Below, piece by piece: positions 38,876 to 48,507 of a stretch of 64,000 nt of DNA. The DNA lies in assembly GCF_000427365.1 (NCBI RefSeq), contig NZ_KE386488.1, positions 310,001 to 374,000 on the forward strand, given 5' to 3'. The position numbers were made by a program, and so were the translations under genes. The notes beneath the pieces are model-generated. The model worked only from the letters and a program-made list of their open reading frames with translations. It ran no database searches and was not told the origin of the DNA. The first letter of the stretch is position 1. Every line of letters begins with the position of its first letter. The DNA comes from Rikenella microfusus DSM 15922. Its GTDB lineage: Bacteria > Bacteroidota > Bacteroidia > Bacteroidales > Rikenellaceae.

Positions 38876-40332
38876 ATCGTCCGCAGGAGGAGTGGGCGCG
38901 GCGTTCGCTGGCGGCGTTCGCGGCGACCGTGCGGCCCGACGTGGAATGGACGCCGTTCCATCGGGCCTACTACCGGCTGTTGGACGCCTTTGCGGAGGGG
39001 CGTATCCGGCGGATGATGGTCAGCGTGCCGCCGCAGCACGGCAAGAGTTTCGGCGCGTCGGTACTGTTGCCGGCCTATCTGCTGGGACGCGATCCCCGGA
39101 TACGCATCGCGGTGGCATCCTATTCGTTTTCGCTGGCGGGCCGCTTCGGGCAGCAGGTGCAGCGGCTGATGTCCGAAGGGAGCTACCGGACGGTTTTCCC
39201 CGCCACGCTCATCAAAGGGACCGGACCGCGCGTACAACAGGAACGGACGGCGCGGCGCACGGCACAGGAATTCGACTGCGTGGGGTTCGGGGGCGGTCTG
39301 AAAGCGGTCGGGCGCACGGGATCGCTGACGGGCGACCGGGTGGACGTGCTGGTCGCCGACGACTTGTACAAGGATGCGCTGGAGGCTCATTCGCCGCTGG
39401 TACGCGAACGGATATGGGAGTGGTACCATGCGGTGGCGCGCACGCGGCTGCACGATGCTTCGCGGGAATTGCTGGTCGGCACGCGCTGGCATGAGGACGA
39501 CCTGATCGGACGCCTGAAGCGGACGGAACGGGTGGTGGAGTTATCGGAGTGGGGCCAGACGGAGGGGGTCCCGACGGGAACCTGGGTGGCGGTGTCGTTC
39601 GAGGCGCTAAAGACGGGGCCGCCGACGGAACTGGATCCGCGGGAGGAGGGCGAAGCGCTCTGGCCGGGCCGTCATTCGGCGGGGTGGCTGGCACAGCGGC
39701 GCAGCGCCGACCCGACGCTGTTCGAGGCGCTGTTCCAAGGCAACCCGGTGGTGCGCGAGGGGTTGTTGTACGGCGATTTCGGAACGTACGCGGCGTTGCC
39801 GGCGGGCCTGCTGCGCCGGGCCAACTACACGGACACGGCGGATACGGGGGAAGACCGCCTCTGTTCGATCTGTTACGCGGTGGCGGAGGATGGATTGTGT
39901 TACGTGACGGATGTGGTCTATACGTCGCGGCCGATGGAGGAGACGGAAGCGGCGGTGGCGGCGATGCTGGAACGCAACGGGACGACGCTGGCCCAGGTGG
40001 AGAGCAACAACGGGGGGCGCGGGTTCGGACGAGCGGTGGAACGGCGGCTGCGCGAGGCGGGGGTGCGGAGCTGTACGTTGAGGCTGTTCCACCAGCGGAG
40101 CAATAAGGAGGCGCGTATCCTGACGCATGCGGCTACGGTGGTGCGGCAGGTACGTATGCCGGAGGATTGGCGGGTGCGCTGGCCGGAGTTCGCGGCGGAC
40201 GTGTGCGGGTTCCGGCGGGTGTTCCGGGCGAATGCGCACGACGACGGGCCGGATGCGCTGACGGGTATCGTGGAGACGGAACTGGCTCCGCGCGGGGGGA
40301 GGATTCTGGCGGGGGGATTCTCGAAGCGATGA
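38872..40332 (+). CDS. Phage terminase large subunit (TerL)
   Basis: 486 residues from ATG 38872; an ATG at 38431 would add 147 Gly/Ser/Asn-rich residues of doubtful reality. The ATPase half has the Walker A variant PPQHGKS (about 46-52) and Walker B VDVLVADDL; the C-terminal RNase-H-like nuclease shows acidic residues in YTDTADTGED, VESNNGG and HDDGPDALTG. It packages phage DNA into proheads. Normal length without the extension supports the internal start. No stop, frameshift or lost motif is seen, so it could be functional. Confidence 0.85.
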   Translation: MNRPQEEWARRSLAAFAATVRPDVEWTPFHRAYYRLLDAFAEGRIRRMMVSVPPQHGKSFGASVLLPAYLLGRDPRIRIAVASYSFSLAGRFGQQVQRLMSEGSYRTVFPATLIKGTGPRVQQERTARRTAQEFDCVGFGGGLKAVGRTGSLTGDRVDVLVADDLYKDALEAHSPLVRERIWEWYHAVARTRLHDASRELLVGTRWHEDDLIGRLKRTERVVELSEWGQTEGVPTGTWVAVSFEALKTGPPTELDPREEGEALWPGRHSAGWLAQRRSADPTLFEALFQGNPVVREGLLYGDFGTYAALPAGLLRRANYTDTADTGEDRLCSICYAVAEDGLCYVTDVVYTSRPMEETEAAVAAMLERNGTTLAQVESNNGGRGFGRAVERRLREAGVRSCTLRLFHQRSNKEARILTHAATVVRQVRMPEDWRVRWPEFAADVCGFRRVFRANAHDDGPDALTGIVETELAPRGGRILAGGFSKR

Positions 40333-41265
40333 CTGTCGCTGCCGGCTGCGTGCCTTCGGATCTTCGGGTCTCCGGGGCTGCGAGCCTCCGTGTTTCCGGG
40401 CGGGGATCGTTCCGATCTCGCCGGGCTGTAACTGCCCGAAGCCTCCCGTGTGCCTGCCCGAAATGAATAAAATAGTACGGTTAAAAGTACTGCCTTTCGC
40501 CGACGGGCGTTTGTTTTTCTTCGCCCGCTCCTGCCGTGGGGCACCGGTTTCTCCGGACGCCTCATGCCGGCGAGGCATCTCCTTTTTTACACGACCAAAA
40601 AAGGAGACAAAAAAGTCGCCGGGAATGCGATTCCCCGTTCCCGACTCCCGTCGGACCGGGAAATCGCACATTCCCGGGCCGGCAGCCTCTGTCCGAAGTC
40701 GAAGCCCCAAAGGGACAAGCGGAGGCCTGCCCGGAGCCAGCGGAGGCAAGACCAAGCACAGCGCAGGTTGCAGCCCTTCGCCGGGGGTGGCTCCGGGCTG
40801 ACCGCTACGCGGACAATTAACCGTACGATTATTTCTACGGTCGGACGCCCGGGAGCGGTCGCAACTTTCGGCGCGTAAAGCGACGAATTGCGGGCCTCCC
40901 GAGGGGGAGGCGTCCGGCCCGCCCGCTGGCGCGGAAACTTGTTTTTAACCGTACGGTTATTTCTGAAATCGGGTATCCGGAAGGGACCGTAATTTAGGGT
41001 AGTTAAACCCGGTTCGCCGGGCCTCCGCCGAGTAAAGCCGAACCCCGCTCGCCCAAACGGAGGTTGTCGATCCGAAAGAACCCGCTGCATCTTCCGGCCT
41101 GCAGCCTGTGATTTATTCTTGACAGTTCCATCGCGAACGCTCTCTCTGCCGGTGCCCATTCCGGTATGCGTACTTATTAACAATTTTATTAACAAAATGC
41201 CGCCGATCCGTTCGGTATATTCCGGATAGAGAAGCGGCGAAACCGAAACCAAAATTCATAAAACT
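40333..41265. repeat. Repeat mosaic between TerL and capsid genes (E-A-B)
   Basis: 934 bp where phages normally have few bases. B/F-like fragments about 40370-40450, module E about 40488-40710 (arms TCTCCTTTTTT 40578-40588 and AAAAAAGGAGA 40597-40607), module A about 40730-40805, linker AACCGTACGATT 40819-40830, module B about 40835-40945, perfect palindrome linker AACCGTACGGTT 40947-40958. 40960-41265 holds nothing assignable. Confidence 0.8.
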
Positions 41266-42258
41266 ATGGGAAAAATTATCGCCAACCCCAAGAACTACAC
41301 CGGCAACGAACTGGAAACCGTCTTTTTCCGCCCGCTCGTAAGCGGTCCCGATGCTTTGGAACTCGGTATCCGCATGATGTACAACATGCCGGTACCCACC
41401 ACGCTCAACTTCTGGAAACGGGGTACCGACCTGCTCCAGAAATACAGCGCCGGCTGGAACGGCTCCGCCGCATCGGACAAATACCAGAAAATCATCGAAT
41501 TGCACAAAGTGAAAGCCGAAATGGGCTATGCCGCCGAGGATTACTTCTCGATGGTTTACGAACGCATCGTGGGACGTCCCGACGTCAATCTCGGCGACCT
41601 GTCCGGCACCGAGCTGGAAGAGGCCGAAACGGCCCTGTTCCGCGAAGCGATCGCCGAGTCTGTACGCGCGACCATGTGGGTGGGCGACACCGAACGCGCG
41701 AGCGGCTTCAATACCTTCGACGGCTTTTTCAAACGGCTGATCGACGACACCGGCGCTGCGGCGGACGATGTGAAAAAGGTGGAAATGACCTCGATGGCCA
41801 CGGCGGGCAATGCCGAAAAGCTGTTCCAGGCGATGTATGCGGCTGCGCCGGCCTCTCTGCGCGGGATGAAAGCCGACGGTCATCTGGTACTGCTCGTAAC
41901 GCGCGACGTGGCCGAGAATTACGAGGAGAGCCTCCTGAGCGGCTCGCTCGACAGCGTGCGTGCGGCCAGGATCAACGGTATCGACCGTCTGTCGTTCCGC
42001 GGCATTCCGGTAGTGGATATTCAGGCCGATGCTTACCTGACGGCGGTGGGAGACCTCCCCGAGTCCTGGGCGATCCTGACGGACAGCCGAAACCTGGCCG
42101 TAGCGGTCAATACGTCCGATTTCCCGGGTTCCGAGGTGTCGATGTGGTATAATCCGGACCAGATGGAGAACCGGCAGCGGGCCACGTTCATGGCGGGGTG
42201 CGACTATCTGCTTCCGGAGCTGATCGTGGTCTCCTATTCGGCTGTTCCGGAACCGTAG
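41266..42258 (+). CDS. Putative phage major capsid protein
   Basis: 330 residues, no signal or membrane segment, mixed alpha/beta and acidic. Length, composition and place among terminase, portal and protease genes fit an HK97-fold capsid protein of Bacteroidales prophages; the C-terminal part (SDFPGSEVSMWYNPDQMENRQRATFMAGCDY) resembles the axial-domain end of such proteins. No cleavable scaffold domain is obvious at the N-terminus. Upstream position relative to the portal is unusual. Identification is by context plus general look, not by a motif. Confidence 0.6.
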   Translation: MGKIIANPKNYTGNELETVFFRPLVSGPDALELGIRMMYNMPVPTTLNFWKRGTDLLQKYSAGWNGSAASDKYQKIIELHKVKAEMGYAAEDYFSMVYERIVGRPDVNLGDLSGTELEEAETALFREAIAESVRATMWVGDTERASGFNTFDGFFKRLIDDTGAAADDVKKVEMTSMATAGNAEKLFQAMYAAAPASLRGMKADGHLVLLVTRDVAENYEESLLSGSLDSVRAARINGIDRLSFRGIPVVDIQADAYLTAVGDLPESWAILTDSRNLAVAVNTSDFPGSEVSMWYNPDQMENRQRATFMAGCDYLLPELIVVSYSAVPEP

Positions 42259-43034
42259 TCCGGTACTGCCCGGCACTGCCCGGCACGCAGACGATTAACC
42301 GTACGGTTTATTACAATATTCTCCCTCAGTCAGGCCGGAGCCACCCCCGGCGTAGGCCTGCAAGCAGTCCTCGCTGGCTCCGGCCTTGAATCTGCAAATT
42401 AAAAGTAGGTTTAAAAAGTACTCCTGGCTTCTTTCTTGGTGTCGAAGTACGGGTAGAGGCTGCAAACCCGGGAATGTGCGATTTTCCGTTCCGACGGGAG
42501 TCTGGAACGGGGAATCGCATTCCCGGCGACTTCTTTGCTTGCTTTCTTGGTCGCGCAAGAAAGCAAGTGCCCCCGCGGCATGAGCGGGCGAAGAAAAACA
42601 AACGCCTGTCGGCAAAAGACACACAATTAAACCTACGGTTAAGAATCAGTTCCCGCGTCAGCGGGCGGGCCGGACGCCTCCCCACGGGAGGCCCGCAATT
42701 CGTCGCTCTACGCGCCGAAAGTTGCGACCGCTCCCGGGCGTCCGACCATAAAAATAATTGTACGATTTTAAACGTAACATGATTTAAACCCGGCGGACGA
42801 TCCGAACGTTTCTTCACGGAACCCCGGTTCGCAATGGAACTTCGGTTCGCACCCGATTGTTTACAGCAACCTATTGCATTAATCTCAGATCATCATATGC
42901 CATTTACACGGCCTGATTTTTCGGCTCGCGCCGCCCCTTTGCGACAAAGAAAATTCCCGGTCGGAGTGCCCGGCGGCACCGCTGAGCCGAAACCGGGTTC
43001 GTGTAAAGTCGTATATAGTCGCCTAATCTTATTC
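42259..43034. repeat. Repeat mosaic between capsid and portal genes (A-E-B-G)
   Basis: Linker AACCGTACGGTT 42297-42308, short module A about 42320-42390, module E (minus orientation) about 42405-42635 with arms CTTGCTTTCTTG 42537-42548 and CAAGAAAGCAAG 42555-42566, module B about 42650-42760, and a G unit about 42870-43027 that ends GTGTAAAGTCGTATATAG eight bases before the portal ATG. No gene. Confidence 0.8.
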
Positions 43035-44234
43035 ATGATGACAACCGCAACAAAACATAACGGCCGGATTTTCGTCGTCGGACAGGCCGCCGCGCCGGTG
43101 CCCCGGCCCGTAGTCGCCGCCGCCCGGCGCGACGTCTGGCGGTGGGGGGCCGACAACCGGCTGCCCGAAGCGCTCGCCGCCCTTTCGCGCAGTTCGACGA
43201 TCCATCGCCGTATTATCAACGATAAAGCCGATTACATCAGCGGCAGCGGGCTGACCGTCGACGAAAGCAGCCCCCGCACCGCCGCGCTCGTGAAAGAGGC
43301 CAACGCAGACGGGCAAAGCCTGCGTACCGTTATCCAGCGTATCGCCCTCGACCGTTGCCTGTTCGGCAACGCTTTTCTGGAGATCGTCACCGACTCCGGC
43401 CGTAACTTTCTCTCCCTCTATCACCAGGACGCCACCCGGTGCCGTCTATCGCGCGACGGAGGGCATGTCGTGCTGCATCACGACTGGCGCCAGTACCGGC
43501 CGTCCGAATCGGTCGTGCTGCCTCTGTACCCCGCTTTCGAAGAGCGGCCCGACGGCACCCTGCGGGCCATGATCCATTACAAGGACTACGAACCTATGTT
43601 CGAACACTACGGCGTACCGAAGTACATCGCCGGGCTGGGGGCTTCGGCCATCGTCTGGAAGACCGACCGATGGAACCTCTCGCGGCTCGACAATGCTTTC
43701 CAACCCTCCGGGGTGATGGTGCTCGACGGCGACACCGATTCCGAACAGGAAGCGGCCAGGATCGCACAGCTGGCCGAAGAGAAGTTTGCCGGAAAACCGG
43801 GGCAGGTGATGTTTCTCGTGAAGAACGGCATCGAGGGCGATACGACCAAATTCGTTCCGATCGAGACTTCCAGCGACGGCGACTGGAAATCGCTCCACGA
43901 CCAGGCCGTTTCGGATATTATCGTGGCTCACAGCTGGTTCCGGACGTTGAGCGGGTTGGAATATTCGACCGGTTTTTCGGCCGACCGCGTGCGGCACGAG
44001 TACAATATCGCGCTGAACACGCTGATACGGGTCGAACAACAGGAGATCATCGAACCCGTGCGGGCGGTGTGCGCCGACCTGTTCCGGGAGCATACCTCGT
44101 CGCTGGCATTCGTAAACCGGCCGCCGTTCGAGGTCAAGCCGGACTATATGCGCGTATGGGAGGCCCGCAAGGCGGACGGCTTCGATTACGATCCGGACGA
44201 CCCGGCTCAACAGCTTTTCCTGTCGCAGATTTAG
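43035..44234 (+). CDS. Phage portal protein
   Basis: 399 residues from ATG 43035 (MMTTATKHNG; ATG 43038 also possible). A longer frame to 42834 reads through repeat G and is rejected. The core shows portal features: DRWNLSRLDNAFQPSGVMVL, a clip/wing region, and GLEYSTGFSADRVRHEYNIALNTLIRVEQQEIIEPV, as in PBSX/HK97-type portals that form the dodecameric DNA gate of the prohead. Intact reading frame. Confidence 0.82.
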   Translation: MMTTATKHNGRIFVVGQAAAPVPRPVVAAARRDVWRWGADNRLPEALAALSRSSTIHRRIINDKADYISGSGLTVDESSPRTAALVKEANADGQSLRTVIQRIALDRCLFGNAFLEIVTDSGRNFLSLYHQDATRCRLSRDGGHVVLHHDWRQYRPSESVVLPLYPAFEERPDGTLRAMIHYKDYEPMFEHYGVPKYIAGLGASAIVWKTDRWNLSRLDNAFQPSGVMVLDGDTDSEQEAARIAQLAEEKFAGKPGQVMFLVKNGIEGDTTKFVPIETSSDGDWKSLHDQAVSDIIVAHSWFRTLSGLEYSTGFSADRVRHEYNIALNTLIRVEQQEIIEPVRAVCADLFREHTSSLAFVNRPPFEVKPDYMRVWEARKADGFDYDPDDPAQQLFLSQI

Positions 44235-45227
44235 CGTGTTTTAACCGGGGTGAGAACGGTGCCGGAGCCGTATCAATGTATCCCCTGACGGGCCGGAGGT
44301 TTTGACCCGCTGCTCCCGTGTCAGCGAGCAGGCCTCAGCCTTCCGTGCGGAAGCCCGACGCCGGACCGGGAGTTTGCTCCGATGAGGTCGCAACGTCGAT
44401 AAATGCGGTGTTATAGATAAATGCGGTGTTATAATCGTACAGTTTATTGCAACGTTCTCCCTTAGTCAGGCCGGAGCCACCCCGGGCGAAGGCCTGCAAC
44501 TGCGCTACGCTTGTTTTGGCTCCGCTGGCTCCGGCCATAAAATTAACTGTACAGTTATTTCTTATTCGGGTCGGACGCCCGGGAGACCGCTCCGAGTGTA
44601 CGACGGTAGCGGGCCTCCCGATGGGGAGGCGTCCGGCCCGCCCGCTAACGCGGATTCTTCACAAAGAACCGTAGGTTTAATTGTATGTCTTTCGCCGACA
44701 GGCGTTTGTTCTTTCTTTCCCGCTCATGCCGCGGGGGTACCGGTTTCTCCCGACGCCTCATGCCGGCGGGGCACCTTCTTTTTTGGGCGAGCAAAAAAGA
44801 AGGCAAAAAAACTCGCCGGGAATGCGATTCCCCGATCCGACGGGAGTCGGAAGCGGGAAATCGCACATTCCCGGGCCAGCAGCCTCTGCCCGTACTTCAG
44901 TACCAGTGTCAGAAGCCGGAAGTGCTTTTAAACCTACGGTTAAAACAAGTTTCCGCGATAGCGGGCGGGCCGCAGCCTCCCGCAGTGGAGGCCCGCAAAA
45001 TCAATCGCTCACGCGATTGTTGCGTTCCCCGCAGGCTGCGACCTTGAGTCAATAACCGTATGGTTAATTGCAACTGAAACTCGCGATACTCGTTTGGGCC
45101 TCGCTGGCCCCGGCCTTTTAACCGTACGACTACCCGACCGACAACGGGTGCGAGGTCTCCGGCACAAGGTAACCTGGGGTCGGAGCGACCTTCCTATATC
45201 GTTTATTTTTTACGTATATCGAAACTT
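44235..45227. repeat. Repeat mosaic between portal and connector genes (A-B-E-C-A fragment)
   Basis: 44235-44440 unassigned, with a direct repeat of ATAAATGCGGTGTTATA about 44399-44432. Then module A about 44460-44540, B about 44565-44655, E about 44680-44935 (hairpin arms CCTTCTTTTTTG/CAAAAAAGAAGG about 44777-44806), C about 44955-45055, linker AACCGTATGGTT, eroded A about 45075-45115. No gene. Confidence 0.78.
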
Positions 45228-46220
45228 ATGCAACTGATTACCCCCGAAGAGGTGCTCGGGCTGGCATTTTCGCCCGACGACGCCATCGAAGCCGCCCACA
45301 TACGGGCCTATCGGATCGAAGCCGCCCAATTGCGGTATATTCGTCCCGCATTCGGCGAGGCCATGTACCGTAAGATGATTCTCGAACAATACGACAGTTT
45401 TGTCAGCGGATACATCCGGCCGGCCCTGGCCCATTACGTCCGTTACGAACTGATCGGGGAACTGGCCGTCCGGGTTTCCGACCGCGGCGCGGTGCGTCCC
45501 TCCGCCGAAGAGAGCGAGCAGACCACCTCCGCCACCCGCAGCGACCAACAGGATCGTACGGATACTTCCCGACAGGAACTCAGCCGGATGCAGGTGGCCG
45601 ACAAGACCGCCTCCGACACGACCCGGCGCACGACGACCAGCCATTCCTCCAGCGAACAAAACTCCGACGAGAGCCTGCTCCGCGAAGAAAAAGAGCAACG
45701 GACAACCGTCATCAGCGATACCGACCGTACCACGTCGGAAAGCGACAGGGCCGAACAATCCGATACGGAGCTTTCGATCATCGCCATCGAAGAGAGCGTC
45801 GTCGATCAGAGCGACGGAACCCGGAAGACCACCGACGACACGACCGCCTCGGAGGAAGAGGCCGGGGCCTCCACTCGTTCCGAAACATCCGAAAGTACCA
45901 GTGAAGTGTCGGGCAACGATACGGCTTCGACGAAAACCACCTCCGAACAGAACGACGTGACCACCCGGGAAGTTACCGCCCGGTCTACCGGGCAGACCGA
46001 AAACAACGGAACGGGGACCACCCTGCGCCGGACGTTCGGGGCTGCGACGACCGGAGAGTGGCAGCTCCTGGCACGGCAGGCATTGCGCGATGCGCGTACA
46101 TTTCTGCGTTATGCCGTGGAGTATGTGGAGTCGCACCGCGACGAATTTCCCGAATACGCCCCTTTGCCGGGATTCGGCGCTTCGTGTTCGCGGCGTTGCA
46201 TCGGAGGCATTGTTATGTAA
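45228..46220 (+). CDS. Head-tail connector-like phage protein with long Ser/Thr/Glu/Asp insertion
   Basis: 330 residues. The ends are ordinary: N-terminal about 1-85 helical (TPEEVLGLAFSPDDAIEAAHI... YIRPALAHYVRYELIG) and C-terminal about 272-330 (LLARQALRDARTFLRYAVEYV). Together they resemble adaptor proteins of Bacteroidales prophages (DUF6712-like, tentative). Between them lies about 185 residues of low-complexity Thr, Ser, Glu, Asp, Gln with no hydrophobic core. This is likely an exposed disordered loop on the connector ring. The frame is fully open, so the insert is maintained by selection or is recent. Confidence 0.55.
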   Translation: MQLITPEEVLGLAFSPDDAIEAAHIRAYRIEAAQLRYIRPAFGEAMYRKMILEQYDSFVSGYIRPALAHYVRYELIGELAVRVSDRGAVRPSAEESEQTTSATRSDQQDRTDTSRQELSRMQVADKTASDTTRRTTTSHSSSEQNSDESLLREEKEQRTTVISDTDRTTSESDRAEQSDTELSIIAIEESVVDQSDGTRKTTDDTTASEEEAGASTRSETSESTSEVSGNDTASTKTTSEQNDVTTREVTARSTGQTENNGTGTTLRRTFGAATTGEWQLLARQALRDARTFLRYAVEYVESHRDEFPEYAPLPGFGASCSRRCIGGIVM

Positions 46221-47598
46221 TATTTAACCGAAAGCCCTAAGGTTTTCTTTACCCGATAAACGAACAGGGTAAAAACGGAGGCATGGAACGGTACGGTTAA
46301 TTTTATAGCCGAAGCCACCCCGGACGATCTTCCGCAGAGGAGGCCCGGTGCCGCCGGGCACTCCAGCCGGGCTGAAAGTACCCTATTCCCCGCAGGCCGC
46401 GGCCCTTTGCAAACATAATATTTAACCCTACAATTATTTTTATGGTCGGACGCCCGGGAGCGGTCGCAACTTTCGGCGCGTAGAGCGACGAATTGCGGGC
46501 CTCCCGAGGGGAGGCGTCCGGCCCGCCCGCTGACGCGGAAGCCTAATTTAACCGTAGGTTTAATTGTATGTCTTTCGCCGACAGGCGCTTGTTCTTTCTT
46601 TCCCGCTCATGCCGCGGGGGCACTTGCTTTCTTGCGCGACCAAGAAAGCAAGCAAAGAAGTCGCCGGGAATGCGATTCCCCGTTCCCGACTCACGTCGGA
46701 TCGGAAAATCGCACATTCCCGGGTCAGCAGATTTTACCCTACTTCGGCACCAAGAAAGAAGCCAGGAGTACTTTTTAAACCTAGGTTTAATTATATGTCT
46801 TTCGCCGACGGGCGTTTGTTTTTCTTCGTCCGCTTATGCCGCAGGGGCACCGGTTTCTCCTGACGCCTCATGCCGGCGGGGCACCTTCTTTTTTGGACGA
46901 GCAAAAAAGAAGGCAAAAAACTCGCCGGGAATGCGATTCCCCGTTCCCGACTCTGGTGTCGGGCCGAGAAATCGCACATTCCCGGTTCGGCAGTCTTTGC
47001 CCGTACTTCGGGTACAGAGTAAGGCATCGGAAGAAATACTTATTTAAGCCTACGGTTTATTTCACTGTTTTCCCTTTGTCAGGCCGGAGCCACCCCCGGC
47101 GTAGGCCTGCAAGCAGTCCTCGCTGGCTCCGGCCTTGAATCTGCAAATTAAAAGTACGTTTTTATTGCTGCGATTCTTCCGAATCGCCGGCTTATGCGCC
47201 CAAGCGGCTCCGCCGCTTCGGGGGATGGCGCAAAGCCGAACGGAGGAAAGCATTTTAATCCTACGGTTGATTATGGTCGGAGCCAGCGGAGCCGAAACAA
47301 GCGCAGCGCAGTTGCAGGCCGCCGCCCGGGGTGGCTCCGGCCTGAGCGACCTAAAGGTCGCAAAGCATAGCCCTGTCATTCAACCCTACGTTTAAAACCA
47401 AACTTTCCGATTATATACATGAATGCTGCTATTCCGGTCCGCCCGGCCCCTCCGGGCCTTTTTGCCGGGGTTTGCACCCACCCGCGCTGCAAAACCGGGA
47501 AATATCTCCATACCCCACATCTCCTGCATACCAGTGTATATGATCGGGAAATCGTATGTATCCGATCTTTTATTGTTTAACAAACTATCTGAGGAAAA
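46221..47598. repeat. Repeat mosaic between connector and protease genes (B-E-E-A-D-A-C end-G)
   Basis: 1.38 kb without a gene. Degenerate A/B pieces about 46300-46420, B about 46440-46550, two E modules in direct tandem about 46565-46785 and 46795-47045 with different hairpin arms (CTTGCTTTCTTG type near 46627, CCTTCTTTTTTG type near 46883), A about 47060-47140, D about 47165-47250, A (opposite orientation) about 47275-47345, C end CGACCTAAAGGTCGC 47349-47363, G about 47400-47560. Confidence 0.8.
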
Positions 47599-48507
47599 AT
47601 GACGATGAAACGAGACCGAGCGATCCGCATCAACGGCGGCAAGCGGCTGACCGTCGATATCGAAGGCCCTATCGGCCTTCCGCAGGACGGCGACGTCCAA
47701 CAGGCCGCCACCTATGAAAAATTCCGCGAACAGATCGACCGTATCGGTCGCAGCGGGGCACGGCAGATATGGGTCAATATCCGTTCGACCGGCGGCGACG
47801 TCCACGACGCGTTGCTGATGTACGAAGCCCTGTGCGCCCTGGCTGCCGAAGGGGCGGAAATCACCACCCTGTGCTACGGTTATACGGCTTCGGCCGCGAC
47901 CGTCGTAGCCCAGGCCGCTTCGCCCGGCCGACGATTGGTTTCGGCCAACGCCCTGTACCTGATCCACAACTCCGTGACGGCTGTGGAGGGAAACTGCCAG
48001 GACGCCGAACGGGCCGTGCAGCTGCTCGACAAAACGGATGAGCGTATCGCGGAAATCTATGCCGCCCGTTCGGGCCGGGACCTCGAATCGTTCCGCGCGT
48101 TGATGGCCCGCAACGGAGGCCGCGGCGAATGGCTGTCGGCTGCCGAAACGGTGGCCGCAGGGCTGGCCGACCGGGTGTACCGTCCCTCGCCGTTATCGGC
48201 GGCGTACGACAAGGTGGCGGAGACGGTCCGGGGGATGTTCCGCAACCGACGGAACGAAGAGAGCGGAACGGAGCAGACCGTTCCGGAAATTGCGGTCTGC
48301 GCGGAGCGCCTGCCGCCGGAGACTGCGGAACGACCGGCCGAAACCGGCAGCATATTGAGGTCGCAGGTAAAGGCTTCGGCCACCCGTCCTTGCGAAGACC
48401 CTGCGGTGGTCGCCGCCGGTCTGCCGGGCGATGCGTTCGGAAACGGCTGTTCCCGCAACGGCTCCGCTTATGAAAACGATGCGGCCCGGATACGCACGGA
48501 TTGTTAA
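47599..48507 (+). CDS. ClpP-like phage head maturation protease
   Basis: 302 residues. A ClpP/crotonase fold occupies about 15-205. The nucleophile Ser lies in GYTASAATVVAQ and the His in NALYLIHNSV; RSTGGDVHDALLMYEAL is the oxyanion-side motif; the third residue is not certain. Family members process scaffold and capsid during prohead maturation. The last 75 residues are low complexity with several Cys and probably flexible. It lies after the capsid rather than before it, as would be usual. Confidence 0.82.
   Translation: MTMKRDRAIRINGGKRLTVDIEGPIGLPQDGDVQQAATYEKFREQIDRIGRSGARQIWVNIRSTGGDVHDALLMYEALCALAAEGAEITTLCYGYTASAATVVAQAASPGRRLVSANALYLIHNSVTAVEGNCQDAERAVQLLDKTDERIAEIYAARSGRDLESFRALMARNGGRGEWLSAAETVAAGLADRVYRPSPLSAAYDKVAETVRGMFRNRRNEESGTEQTVPEIAVCAERLPPETAERPAETGSILRSQVKASATRPCEDPAVVAAGLPGDAFGNGCSRNGSAYENDAARIRTDC

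Noticed and set aside
42834-43034. N-terminal extension of the portal gene to 42834
   Set aside because: It reads through repeat G; the ATG at 43035 begins normal sequence.
44681-45055. Recurrent short ORFs inside modules E, C and B (similar peptides at many sites)
   Set aside because: They are translations of the repeats themselves, lie in several frames and both strands, and stop or shift between copies.
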